A stretch of DNA of 16,914 nt from Flavobacteriales bacterium (GCA_900770875.1 CAAGLV010000200.1:1-16914), one strand, 5' to 3'. Numbered from the stretch's first letter, positions 7,063-14,902 are shown. Numbers and translations are program-made. Notes: a model not told the origin generated them from the letters alone.

Positions 7063-7094
7063 CAAATTTAGGCAATATTTTTTTAATTAAACAA
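7063..7094 (-). promoter_or_regulatory. Bacteroidota promoter (TTG-N21-TAAATTTG) of the small ORF
   Basis: On the minus strand TTG (7094-7092) is followed after 21 bp by TAAATTTG (7070-7063). This fits the Flavobacterium-type consensus TTG-N17-23-TAnnTTTG. It is the best complete promoter in the window. The predicted transcription start is near 7057, about 16 nt before the small ORF's ATG. Confidence 0.65.
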
Positions 7095-7146
7095 GTATTT
7101 TTTGATTTTTTATTGATTTTTTTCATCAAAACCTACTGTAACGAAT

Positions 7147-7215
7147 TGATTTTTAAACAAAATTTTAAATAATAATTTATTTTATTTAGAAGATCTTTCT
7201 GATTTTTAAACAAAA
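7147..7215. repeat. 16-bp direct repeat in the intergenic region
   Basis: TGATTTTTAAACAAAA occurs at 7147-7162 and again at 7200-7215, 53 bp apart. A looser copy (GGATTTTTAACAAAAA) is near 7266. The stretch 7071-7279 otherwise shows no ORF or structure I can support. The repeat may be regulatory or a chance product of AT-rich sequence. Confidence 0.45.
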
Positions 7216-7274
7216 CATCATACAGAAGTAAAATAAAATAACAGTTTATAGAAAATTATTAAGTTGGATTTTTA

Positions 7275-7312
7275 ACAAAAACAATGCTGATTGAAATTCA
7301 ATCAGCATTGTT
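7275..7312 (-). terminator. Terminator of the ornithine transcarbamylase gene
   Basis: A perfect 16-bp inverted repeat centred on 7296 (arms 7280-7295 and 7297-7312), followed on the minus strand by TTTTTG. The gene's stop codon is 22 bp upstream. Confidence 0.88.
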
Positions 7313-7334
7313 ATTTATAGATAAATAATCTTAA

Positions 7335-8306
7335 TTATTTATTTTTTAAAATTTCGTGAAATACAGTTTGAGCCGAAAAAATACGATTTGTTGCTTCGTC
7401 GATTACAATAGAAACATCCGAATCTAATACCTCATCAGATACTACAACGTTACGACGTACTGGTAAACAGTGCATAAATTTACCGTTGTTTGTTAAATTC
7501 ATTTTTTCCATTGTTACTTGCCAATCTTTATCGCCTTCGTTCGCTTGACCGTAGTTTTCGTAAGACGACCAGTTTTTTGCATACACAAAATCGGCATCTT
7601 TTAAAGCTTCGTCTTGATCGTACATTACTGTTGCACCTTCGGTAAATTTAGGATCTAATTCCATACCTTTTGGTTGTACCACTGTAAAATCTACCCAATC
7701 TACTTTAGAAAACCATTCTGCAAACGAGTTTGGAACAGCTTGTGGTAAACGACGTGGATGTGGAGCCCATGTCATTACAACTTTTACTTTTTTTGCTGGT
7801 TTTTCGCCTGGTGTATAACCCGATTTTTCTGCAATTGTAATTAAATCTGCAAAAGATTGTAATGGGTGTAATGTTGCACTTTCTAATGAAACAACTGGTA
7901 CAGATGATAACGATTTAACTTTGTTAAACATAATTTCGTTATAATCTTCGTCGCGATCTACTAATTTTGGGAATGTACGTACTCCTAAAACATCACAATA
8001 CGCACTCATTACCTGAATTGCTTCTGTGATATGTTCCTGAGAATCTCCATCCATTACAGTACCATCTCCCATTTCTAAAGTCCAAGAATCTGCACCTGCA
8101 TTTAAAACCCAAGCGTTTGCACCTAAATTGTAAGCTGCTTTAATAGAGCTTAAACGTGTACGTAAACTTGGATTAAAGAAAATTAATCCTACTGTTTTAT
8201 TTTTTCCTACTTCTTGTTGATTAAAGGGGTTTGCTTTAATCTCTAATGCTGTCTTTAATAGATCGTCGATGTTTTCCACATCATTTACCGACGTAAATTG
8301 TTTCAT
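7335..8306 (-). CDS. argF': N-succinylornithine / N-acetylornithine carbamoyltransferase
   Basis: A 323-residue cytoplasmic transcarbamylase that transfers a carbamoyl group from carbamoyl phosphate to an N-acylated ornithine, the route to arginine used in Bacteroidota and xanthomonads. The carbamoyl-phosphate loop FNPSLRTR is at 44-51. HPLQSFADL and HCLPVRRN are the other substrate motifs. The acylated-substrate family signature GTVMDGDSQEH is at 82-92. At position 90 the Bacteroides fragilis enzyme has Pro (succinyl-specific), while the Xanthomonas enzyme has Glu at the equivalent site (acetyl-specific). Here it is Gln90, so the acyl preference is open. Overall sequence is closer to the Bacteroides type. 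It is transcribed alone, with its own -7 element and terminator; no other arginine genes are in the window. Confidence 0.93.
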   Translation of the reverse strand: MKQFTSVNDVENIDDLLKTALEIKANPFNQQEVGKNKTVGLIFFNPSLRTRLSSIKAAYNLGANAWVLNAGADSWTLEMGDGTVMDGDSQEHITEAIQVMSAYCDVLGVRTFPKLVDRDEDYNEIMFNKVKSLSSVPVVSLESATLHPLQSFADLITIAEKSGYTPGEKPAKKVKVVMTWAPHPRRLPQAVPNSFAEWFSKVDWVDFTVVQPKGMELDPKFTEGATVMYDQDEALKDADFVYAKNWSSYENYGQANEGDKDWQVTMEKMNLTNNGKFMHCLPVRRNVVVSDEVLDSDVSIVIDEATNRIFSAQTVFHEILKNK

Positions 8307-8336
8307 ATTTTAAAAACTTATGTTTTACTTGTAATG

Positions 8337-8344
8337 CAAATTTA
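8337..8344 (-). promoter_or_regulatory. -7 element (TAAATTTG) of the transcarbamylase gene
   Basis: The minus-strand reading TAAATTTG fits TAnnTTTG exactly and lies 30 bp upstream of the ATG at 8306. No convincing -33 TTG is seen at the usual distance. Confidence 0.5.
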
Positions 8345-8432
8345 CTTAAACTAACGATGAATACTGATTTTTTCGTGATTTTTTTTAACTTTAAAACAAA
8401 ATTAGCACTAGAATTTACAGCACCTTGTTCTT

Positions 8433-9710
8433 ATGAAGAAACATTTACTTCTTGCATTAACTCTACTCCTATCTACAACTGGATTTGGACAACATCAACA
8501 CGAAAGTTTAAAGGAAAGAGAGATTAAACAATTAAAACTTAATCAAAGTAAAATTAAAGATTTCGAAACAAAAGAAGAACGCGAATTTCTTAATAATTGG
8601 TTTAAAAGTTTAGAGAAAGAAATTACAGATGGTTATTTAAAAGAAAATTTTGTTTTAGATACTGAATATAAAAAATTTATCGACCAACTGTTTAATCAAT
8701 TTGTTACTCAAAACAAAGAATATCAACTTGGAAATCCTATTACCTATATCAATAAAACAAATTCGCCAAATGCTGCTTCGGCAGGATTTGACTATTATTT
8801 TGTGAACAGCGGAATTCTTCGTTACCTGGATAACGAATATCAATTGGCAGCGGTTATAGGCCACGAATTGGCACATAATTACTTAAATCATTCGAGAGAA
8901 TCAATTAAACAAGATGCCGAATTTTATCGTGAATTTAAAAAAGAAAGGCGTTTTTTAAAGAAATCGGAAATGATTAAACTAATTAAATCGCAAGATGAAG
9001 TGATTCAGAAAAAGTACGATTTAGCAGTTTTATCGCGTAAAAAAGAAATTGCAGCGGATAGTTTGGGTTTTGTATTTTATGCTAAATTAAATTTTCCGAA
9101 AAGTGAATATTTAGGTTTATTAAATAAATTTGAAGAAATAGATAACGAAAAGTTTAAAACAACGAATGACGAAACCTATCAGCAATTATTTGAAGTAAAT
9201 GGTTTTAAAATTAAACCCAAATGGTTAAAACTTGAAAAAGATGAATTGTTTAGTGGTTTAACCTTTACAGAACATATTGATAAAGATTCAGTGAAATCGC
9301 ATCCCAACACCAAAGATCGCAAAGAATGGGTAATGAACAATTTTAAAGTTGATGAAAACAAGAATTCAAAAATTGAAGCTTCTGAACTATTTTTGAAATT
9401 GAAAGATAAAATAATTCAGCAGAAATACGAAACCTATTTACATAACGACAATTACGCCTATGCTTTGTATTTAATTATGCAAGAAAAACAAGAAAATTCA
9501 TCACGAAGTGATTTAGACTTTAACATAAATCGAATATTTTTAAAACTACATGAAGGCCGTTTAAAACATGAGTTTAATAAATATGTGCCAATTGCAGATG
9601 CAAATGACGAAGACCAAGATTATAATCGTTTTTTAAACTTTTTATGGAATATTCCTACGCCCGATTTTAAAACAATCGCGGATTATTATAGTACAAAAGC
9701 AACTTTATAG
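8433..9710 (+). CDS. Exported M48-family zinc metalloprotease
   Basis: A 425-residue protein with a signal peptide (KKHLLLALTLLLSTTGFGQ, about residues 2-20), so periplasmic or outer-membrane associated. The zinc motif HELAH is at 144-148. The downstream third ligand is Glu205 in KKEIAADSLGF, with Asp209 in the usual ExxxD arrangement. A later HPNTKDR block matches the HPxxxxR that closes the M48 domain. The region between the HELAH and the third ligand is a long charged helix. The C-terminal 130 residues are unassigned and helix-rich, possibly TPR-like as in the BepA/YfgC group. It probably degrades or processes misfolded envelope proteins, but the target is unknown. It is divergent from the transcarbamylase gene and ends inside a terminator stem-loop. 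Confidence 0.87.
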   Translation: MKKHLLLALTLLLSTTGFGQHQHESLKEREIKQLKLNQSKIKDFETKEEREFLNNWFKSLEKEITDGYLKENFVLDTEYKKFIDQLFNQFVTQNKEYQLGNPITYINKTNSPNAASAGFDYYFVNSGILRYLDNEYQLAAVIGHELAHNYLNHSRESIKQDAEFYREFKKERRFLKKSEMIKLIKSQDEVIQKKYDLAVLSRKKEIAADSLGFVFYAKLNFPKSEYLGLLNKFEEIDNEKFKTTNDETYQQLFEVNGFKIKPKWLKLEKDELFSGLTFTEHIDKDSVKSHPNTKDRKEWVMNNFKVDENKNSKIEASELFLKLKDKIIQQKYETYLHNDNYAYALYLIMQEKQENSSRSDLDFNINRIFLKLHEGRLKHEFNKYVPIADANDEDQDYNRFLNFLWNIPTPDFKTIADYYSTKATL

Positions 9711-9721
9711 GTTGCTTTTTT
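9695..9721. terminator. Terminator overlapping the protease stop codon
   Basis: A 9-bp stem (AAAAGCAAC at 9695-9703 with GTTGCTTTT at 9711-9719) and a T-run. The stop codon TAG lies in the loop, so the last sense codons form the left arm. The A-run on the other side lets it also serve the convergent minus-strand gene that stops at 9723. Confidence 0.8.
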
Positions 9722-9722
9722 G

Positions 9723-11210
9723 TTATAGATTTGAACGTTCTAATCGTTGTGAAAGCGGTTTTCCTTTATTATCCGATTCTAAAAATAAAACATAGCCATA
9801 TTTAGCAGGATAAATTTTTGTTTTGTATAGTTTAGTATCAATCTGTTTTTTCTCTTGCGTTAATATACCGTCCTTATATTTATTAAATACAATAGATCGG
9901 ATAGATCCTTCTTTAGTTTTTTCATTATCATAAAAATTAAATAGAATTTCTTTTGATTCGCGATCGAATTGCGAAAAGAATAAGTTATAATCTTCGTAAT
10001 AATCAGATAAATTTTTCTTAACTAAAGTTGATTTAATCAATTGTCCATCCTGACTAAAATCTGCAATAATAAAGTTATTTTCAAGAGAAAAAGCAGAAGA
10101 ATTTTCTTGTTTTACGATTATAGTAAAAGACAAATCATCATAATTATAAACTTTTTTTAATAAATAATCATATTTCTTATTTTCTTGATTTAAATCTTTA
10201 AAAAGATCCGAAAAATAAATATTCTTATCCACAATTACTTTCTGATTGTCATCTATTACATATCTTCTTATTCCTAACAAATCTAACTCTCGAACAGTAC
10301 TTATAGCCGTTTGAAAAGATTTTTTTAGCTCGCCTGTTGTTACTAAGTAATTGTTTACTTTTTCTAATGACGGAATCGAATATTCTCCTTTTTGTGGATT
10401 ATACCCCGAAGACATTTTTAAATTCCCCATAGTAGCATCTATCGTATGAAAACCTTCTTTAAAAATCTCTATAATATTGCCAAAACTAGTACGATTATGA
10501 TTTACATAAAACTGAATTTCGTTGTCTTTGATTTGACCTAGTTGAAACTCTAAATTATGTGTACCTTTTAGTTTTTTGTCGCCAATTTGATAAAGTTTTT
10601 CATAAGCAGAATTATAAATTATTACACTTGTAAGTTCGGGCTCAAGAGAACATTTCTTAAAAGTTTTAGCAACAAAATACGTATCTCCCGAGCTTGGCAC
10701 AACGTCTAAAGAAGTGCAATCTCCAAAATTATTAAAGACGCGCCCTTTACTTACCAGATCCTTAAAATTAAGCTCTTCTGTTGTTGAATCGGCATTAAAC
10801 CTTCTTTTATGTAAAACTTTTTTTAATTTGATGTCGATATGTGTATTTAAATAACCGTAAAAAGTAGGATCTTTTTCTTTTCGTATGTCATAAATAATAT
10901 CTAAGTAATCTCTATTAAATTTAACCTCGTATAATGAATATTTGAAACCTTTATTATTAGTTAAATCAAAATCTCCATTTGTAATTTTATTTAAATTATT
11001 ATCCAATAAAACGTATTCTTGATTGATTTTCGTTTTATCGTCATTTAATCCTTTATTATAAATTAATACATAGCCTATAACATCTTTATCTTGGTTATAT
11101 AATGTTGTATTATACTCTAACCAACCGGTAGAATATTCGTTAAATTGCTGTAATTGTGCATGAACATTGATTGAAAAAACAACCAAAAGAGCGTAAAATA
11201 TTTTTTTCAT
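9723..11210 (-). CDS. Large secreted protein of unknown function
   Basis: A 495-residue protein with a clear signal peptide (MKKIFYALLVVFSINVHAQ) and no lipobox, transmembrane helix or T9SS sorting domain. The body is rich in charged and aromatic residues with alternating strand-like segments (for example YVLLDNNLNKI, VIIYNSAYEKLYQIGD, YGYVLFLES), suggesting an all-beta, possibly propeller-like fold. It may belong to a Bacteroidota DUF family such as DUF6770, but I could not confirm that by reading. The C-terminal 115 residues, including SIRSIVFNKYKDGILTQEKK and KYGYVLFLES, are homologous to the C-terminal half of the chimeric ORF next door (NLVINKLKDGELTQEK, QYGYILVLEY). Tandem paralogues therefore probably once stood here. 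Confidence 0.8.
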   Translation of the reverse strand: MKKIFYALLVVFSINVHAQLQQFNEYSTGWLEYNTTLYNQDKDVIGYVLIYNKGLNDDKTKINQEYVLLDNNLNKITNGDFDLTNNKGFKYSLYEVKFNRDYLDIIYDIRKEKDPTFYGYLNTHIDIKLKKVLHKRRFNADSTTEELNFKDLVSKGRVFNNFGDCTSLDVVPSSGDTYFVAKTFKKCSLEPELTSVIIYNSAYEKLYQIGDKKLKGTHNLEFQLGQIKDNEIQFYVNHNRTSFGNIIEIFKEGFHTIDATMGNLKMSSGYNPQKGEYSIPSLEKVNNYLVTTGELKKSFQTAISTVRELDLLGIRRYVIDDNQKVIVDKNIYFSDLFKDLNQENKKYDYLLKKVYNYDDLSFTIIVKQENSSAFSLENNFIIADFSQDGQLIKSTLVKKNLSDYYEDYNLFFSQFDRESKEILFNFYDNEKTKEGSIRSIVFNKYKDGILTQEKKQIDTKLYKTKIYPAKYGYVLFLESDNKGKPLSQRLERSNL

Positions 11211-11284
11211 CCTAAGTGTTAATTGACACGAAAATAATAGAATAATATCTATTACACTATATTTCTTTTAATGATTTTAGTGTA

Positions 11285-11312
11285 TAAAAAAGCGACCAAA
11301 AATTGGTCGCTT
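11285..11312 (-). terminator. Terminator of the chimeric gene
   Basis: A 10-bp stem (AAGCGACCAA at 11290-11299 with TTGGTCGCTT at 11303-11312) and a 3-nt loop, followed on the minus strand by a T-run. It is 5 bp past the stop codon of the minus-strand gene. Confidence 0.88.
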
Positions 11313-11317
11313 ATATT

Positions 11318-11947
11318 TTATAAATTGATTTTTTCTAATCGTACAGATGATTCCTTATCATCTTTATCATATTCTAATACCAAAATATAACCATACTGCG
11401 CTCGTGCAAAATTAAGTTGAGACGATTCGGTTTTAAATGGTAATTTTTCTTGCGTTAATTCGCCATCTTTTAATTTATTAATCACTAAATTATACGTTTT
11501 CTTTCCACTTTCTTTTGTGCTTTCGCGGTAAAAAAACAAAACTTCATTCTCTTCTTTATTTTCTTGAGAAAACATATAACTTCCGAACGGATTTTTACCA
11601 TTTTCTAAAACAACATAATTTTTAAATTTTCCGTTATTATCAAAATTAACTAAGATAAAATCTTTGTTCCCTACAAATTTTTGCTGTTCTATTAAACCCG
11701 CTACACTCATTCCGATACCTGCTAAAAGTATAGCTGCAAGTCGTGGTAATCGACTAACAACTAATACTAAAATTTCACTTTCATTCCATTGTCCAAAATC
11801 ACGTATTGAGATATCCGAAACACCGATAAATATTGATGTGAAAGAAAATATTAGAATAGCTAATATCAAAACAGAAATAATTAAATTCCTTTGAATAGTT
11901 CCATTATTTTCTAGACCATCTATGGTGTTAATGATAGTATTTTTCAT
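11318..11947 (-). pseudogene. In-frame chimera: FecCD permease N-terminus fused to C-terminus of a secreted-protein paralogue
   Basis: An uninterrupted 209-codon ORF made of two unrelated parts. Residues 1-86 match the start of FecCD/BtuC-type iron-siderophore ABC permeases: a hydrophobic helix at about 20-42, then VSRLPRLAAILLAGIGMSVAGLI, the family's RLPR-helix signature. After this, where the family continues MQQ...NKFVSPTTAGT, the sequence instead becomes EQQKFVGNKDFILVNFDNNG. It then runs to the end as a homologue of residues about 380-495 of the neighbouring secreted protein. The permease lost about three quarters of its length and the paralogue lost its signal peptide and N-terminal two thirds. 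Family topology would place the fused domain in the cytoplasm. It is most likely a deletion scar. It starts 14 bp after the second EamA stop codon. Confidence 0.8.
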
Positions 11948-11961
11948 TGTACACAGGATGT

Positions 11962-12861
11962 TTAAGCTAGTTGTTTTTTGAATTTTAAATTCATCAATAC
12001 AATAGCTCCTAAAATTAATACGATACCGGCGATTTGGATTCCAATGACACTTTCTCCCAAAAAGAAATACGCCATAATAATAGAAACAGGTAATTCCGTT
12101 GCCGAAACAATACTTCCTAAACCTAAACCTGTAAGTGGAAAGCCTGTATTAAAAGCTAATGGCGGTATAATAGTACCGAAAATAGCTAAAATAATTCCCC
12201 AAGAGTAAAAAATTGAAAAATCGAAGTGCCCTGTATAGCCAATGATATTATAAATAGTGATGGCTAAAAAACCTCCCAATAACATAATTGAGCTTTTCTT
12301 ATAAGCTGGTAAATAAGTTGCAATTTTGTTAGAAGCAAACATTGTTGTCGTAAAAGAAATTGCACTTAAAAAGCCAAAAATAATTCCTCTTGCATCAATC
12401 TGTATTTCAGTACCTAAGATGTTTGTTGTTAATACAGTACCGACTAACACCAGCACAACTGCAATAATTTTTTGCATCGATGGAAATGTTTTTTGAATAA
12501 TACATTCAAGCACTACACTAATCCAAGTTGTTTGCATTAATAGTACAATTGCCGTAGATACGCTAACATATTTTACTGCTAAATAATAAAACAACGTCGT
12601 TAAACCTAAAGACGTTCCTAAGATCACCAATTTCAGAACATCACTCTTTGGAAGTTTTAGTATTGGTTTATTTTGTTTTTTCTCTTTAAATAAAGTATAG
12701 AAAGTCATTAATAAAAAACCGATAACAAGTTGAGCAATAGTAACTTCTGGGGTTGTATATCCTTCTTTATAAGCTAATTTTACAAATGTAGCGAGCATAC
12801 CGTAACTTGCAGCTCCGACAGCTATTATGGCTACTCCTTTTAAAATATTATTTGATTTCAT
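11962..12861 (-). CDS. EamA-family (DMT superfamily) transporter, copy 2
   Basis: A 299-residue inner-membrane protein with ten predicted helices from two EamA repeats, a probable exporter of a small metabolite. It is roughly half identical by eye to copy 1 (5040-6020), including LKG at the start, YGMLATFVKLAY, TAIVLLMQTTW, TNILGTEI and GLGLGSIVSATELPVS, but lacks the 25-residue insert. It lies 89 bp downstream of the GntR regulator in the same orientation with no terminator between. A CATCTGATG palindrome (12893-12901) is 32 bp before its ATG, identical to one before gntR. This makes it the likely regulated target. The relation between regulator and transporter is inferred from these operators; the ligand is unknown. 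Confidence 0.9.
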   Translation of the reverse strand: MKSNNILKGVAIIAVGAASYGMLATFVKLAYKEGYTTPEVTIAQLVIGFLLMTFYTLFKEKKQNKPILKLPKSDVLKLVILGTSLGLTTLFYYLAVKYVSVSTAIVLLMQTTWISVVLECIIQKTFPSMQKIIAVVLVLVGTVLTTNILGTEIQIDARGIIFGFLSAISFTTTMFASNKIATYLPAYKKSSIMLLGGFLAITIYNIIGYTGHFDFSIFYSWGIILAIFGTIIPPLAFNTGFPLTGLGLGSIVSATELPVSIIMAYFFLGESVIGIQIAGIVLILGAIVLMNLKFKKQLA

Positions 12862-12887
12862 TTTAAAAATAATTAATTATTAAACAT

Positions 12888-12938
12888 AAGGTCATCTGAT
12901 GTTTGAAATTTTAAAAAAATCAGAATTTTCATCTGATT
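12888..12938. promoter_or_regulatory. Candidate GntR operators before EamA copy 2
   Basis: The perfect palindrome CATCTGATG is at 12893-12901, within the minus-strand string CAAACATCAGATGA shared with the gntR promoter. A second site with one mismatch, CATCTGATT (12930-12938), is 37 bp away. On the minus strand the strong site follows AAAATTT, a weak -7-like sequence, so bound protein would cover the transcription start. Confidence 0.55.
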
Positions 12939-12950
12939 AAAAATTATCTA

Positions 12951-13604
12951 CTACAGAGTACCTAATAAAGTATTTAAAGTTTCTAAAGCTTTATTTGAAT
13001 CTTGATTTTTGATATGCAAAAATAAATCTTTGTGTAATTGTTGTGTTCTTAATGGTATAGATGTATCTGTATAATCGTCAATAAAAAACTTTGCAATATG
13101 CTTTGACAAAGATTTGTAAAGTTCAATGAGGATCGCATTTTTTGTACTCATTGCAATAGCGGTATGAAAATTTATATCAGCTGTTATACATTCCAGTATT
13201 TTCCCTTCTTTAGCTGTTTGATTTCGTACTTCTAAATATTCAGAAATTATAATTAAATCTTCATCTGTCCTGTTTTCTGTGGCTTTTTCAACGATTAACT
13301 TCTCTATTGCATGACGAACCGCAAAAGCCTCAGCAAAGTTAGAAGCGCTAATAGTTTCATCTAAGGCTAAATTACCAGTTTGACTAATAACAACAGTACC
13401 TAATCCTTGGCGCACATTAATAAAACCTGCATGTTGAAGAATTTTAATGGATTCTCTGACTGTTGATCTACCAACCTGGTATTCATTCATAAGATCAGGT
13501 TCGGCAGGAATTTTATCACCCACTTTAATAGCTCCACTTTTAATTTTATGTTTTAAATCTTCCGCTAAATCTTCCGCTAGTGATTTTCTTTTAAGAGCAC
13601 TCAT
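12951..13604 (-). CDS. GntR-family regulator, FadR subfamily (FCD domain)
   Basis: A 217-residue cytoplasmic transcription factor. The winged helix-turn-helix spans residues about 8-74, with PAEPDLMNEYQVGRSTVRESI at 33-53 and the wing VRQGLGTVV at 64-72. The all-helical FCD ligand domain follows at about 90-212. It carries the conserved metal-binding set Asp143-x3-His147, His169 and His191, so a metal-coordinated carboxylate effector is likely. Its own promoter region has the palindrome CATCTGATG, also present before the EamA gene downstream, suggesting autoregulation and control of the transporter. The signature is typical of metabolite-responsive repressors, but no catabolic genes lie nearby. 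The duplicated AEDL in SLAEDLAEDL is just a short local repeat. Confidence 0.92.
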   Translation of the reverse strand: MSALKRKSLAEDLAEDLKHKIKSGAIKVGDKIPAEPDLMNEYQVGRSTVRESIKILQHAGFINVRQGLGTVVISQTGNLALDETISASNFAEAFAVRHAIEKLIVEKATENRTDEDLIIISEYLEVRNQTAKEGKILECITADINFHTAIAMSTKNAILIELYKSLSKHIAKFFIDDYTDTSIPLRTQQLHKDLFLHIKNQDSNKALETLNTLLGTL

Positions 13605-13621
13605 AGTTTAACACATTATAT

Positions 13622-13642
13622 CATCTGATGTTTGCAAAGTTA
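13622..13642 (-). promoter_or_regulatory. gntR promoter -7 element with overlapping operator
   Basis: On the minus strand TAACTTTG (13642-13635) fits TAnnTTTG. It is followed after four bases by the palindrome CATCAGATG (13630-13622), which would cover the transcription start about 18-26 bp before the gene. This is a typical repressor position. Confidence 0.6.
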
Positions 13643-13684
13643 CAAACTTTATTTAGAATAAAACTAAATAAAAAACAATAATTT

Positions 13685-14902
13685 TTAAATTACAAATTGT
13701 TCCACAGCTTTATCTAATTCTTCACTGATGACTTTGGCATAAATCTGCGTAATGCCAATATCAGAATGATCCATTAATTTAGAAACGTATTCTATACGCA
13801 TTCCGTTGTTTAGGGCATTGGTAGCAAATGTATGTCGGCTCAAATGGAAGGAAAGCGTAAAAGGTAATTCCATATCCTTACCTATTCGACGTAGTTTCTG
13901 TCCACAAAGGATGTTCTTCGCATTGATGATTTGCGCTTCGGTATTTTCGTTCATTTCAAATAGCTCTTGATCCTCAATGATTGGAAAAACAAAATCACCA
14001 GGTTTTGAAATCTCCGATTTGTATTGATGTAAAATATCAACAGCTTGCTGACCAATTTTGAAATTATGTGAACGCCCAGTTTTACGAATGGTTTTAGTAA
14101 TTCTTTGTTCTCTGTCGTTATAATTTTCCCATTTCAAGGTAACTACATCACTAAAACGCAAACCACCTGCATACACTGCAAAAATGAACATATCCCGAAA
14201 GACTTCATTTTTTCCTGTGTATTCTATTTTCAGGGTTCTTAATTTTTCAATCTGCTCTTTGTTTAGGAATAGACGTTTACCTTTATCGCGTTTCAATTGG
14301 ATTTTGGAAAATGGATACAAACTATCTGGAATGATATCTTCCCTTGCTGCATCTTTGAACATCAAAGATAAAATACGAACCGAATAATGGATGGTTGTTG
14401 CTCCATTTTTCAACGTGTTGGACATATAATTAATATAGTCTTTCAAAAGCGTTACCGTGATATCATCGAAGTATAATTCTTCATCTTTTACAAACTTTTT
14501 GAACTTGGCTACATATTGCACATAGTTTTTATGCGTTGCAACTGAAACTGTTCCTTTGATGCGATTACATCTGCTATTGCAATACTCAAAAAACAAAGCT
14601 GCATCTTTTCCTTTAATAGCTTCTTTTAGTTTCTTAGCCGTAACATTTTTTCTTTTGCGTTCGTGATCGGCAACCAAACCTTCCGCATCGGCAATTTTCT
14701 GAGCCAAGAAAGCATTCATCCTAGCACTGTTCGAATGATTCTTTTTAATCTTTTGCTTGTCATCATCCCATTCCGCAATCTTCAGTTTGACACCTGTAGT
14801 AATAAACTTGGTTTTACGATCCTTGATAACACGGATATACAAAGGGCTATGTCCTGTTTTATCTTCTTGATTGGTGCGAAGCACTAATTTTATTGATGCC
14901 AT
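13685..14902 (-). CDS. Tyrosine recombinase / site-specific integrase (Bacteroidota type)
   Basis: A 405-residue integrase with three regions. An N-terminal arm-binding domain is at about 1-95 (SIKLVLRTNQ, SPLYIRVIKDRK, EWDDDKQKIK). A SAM-like core-binding domain is at about 100-200. The catalytic domain is at about 212-400. All catalytic residues are present: Arg249 in GLRFSD, Lys274 in TIRKTGRS, His353 and Arg356 in FHLSRHTFATNAL, His379 in LMDHSD, and nucleophile Tyr388 in ITQIYAKV. Length and arm domain match integrases of Bacteroidota conjugative and genomic-island elements. No relaxase, transposition or phage structural gene accompanies it here, so the element is either small, degraded, or extends beyond the pieces recognised. 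Codon use looks slightly less AT-biased than its neighbours (CAG, CTG and TTC more frequent). Confidence 0.94.
   Translation of the reverse strand: MASIKLVLRTNQEDKTGHSPLYIRVIKDRKTKFITTGVKLKIAEWDDDKQKIKKNHSNSARMNAFLAQKIADAEGLVADHERKRKNVTAKKLKEAIKGKDAALFFEYCNSRCNRIKGTVSVATHKNYVQYVAKFKKFVKDEELYFDDITVTLLKDYINYMSNTLKNGATTIHYSVRILSLMFKDAAREDIIPDSLYPFSKIQLKRDKGKRLFLNKEQIEKLRTLKIEYTGKNEVFRDMFIFAVYAGGLRFSDVVTLKWENYNDREQRITKTIRKTGRSHNFKIGQQAVDILHQYKSEISKPGDFVFPIIEDQELFEMNENTEAQIINAKNILCGQKLRRIGKDMELPFTLSFHLSRHTFATNALNNGMRIEYVSKLMDHSDIGITQIYAKVISEELDKAVEQFVI

Noticed and set aside
7071..7279. A second small gene or RNA in the AT-rich part of the intergenic region
   Set aside because: Apart from the 16-bp direct repeat there is no ORF with plausible codon use, promoter or stable stem; base composition alone explains the open stretches.
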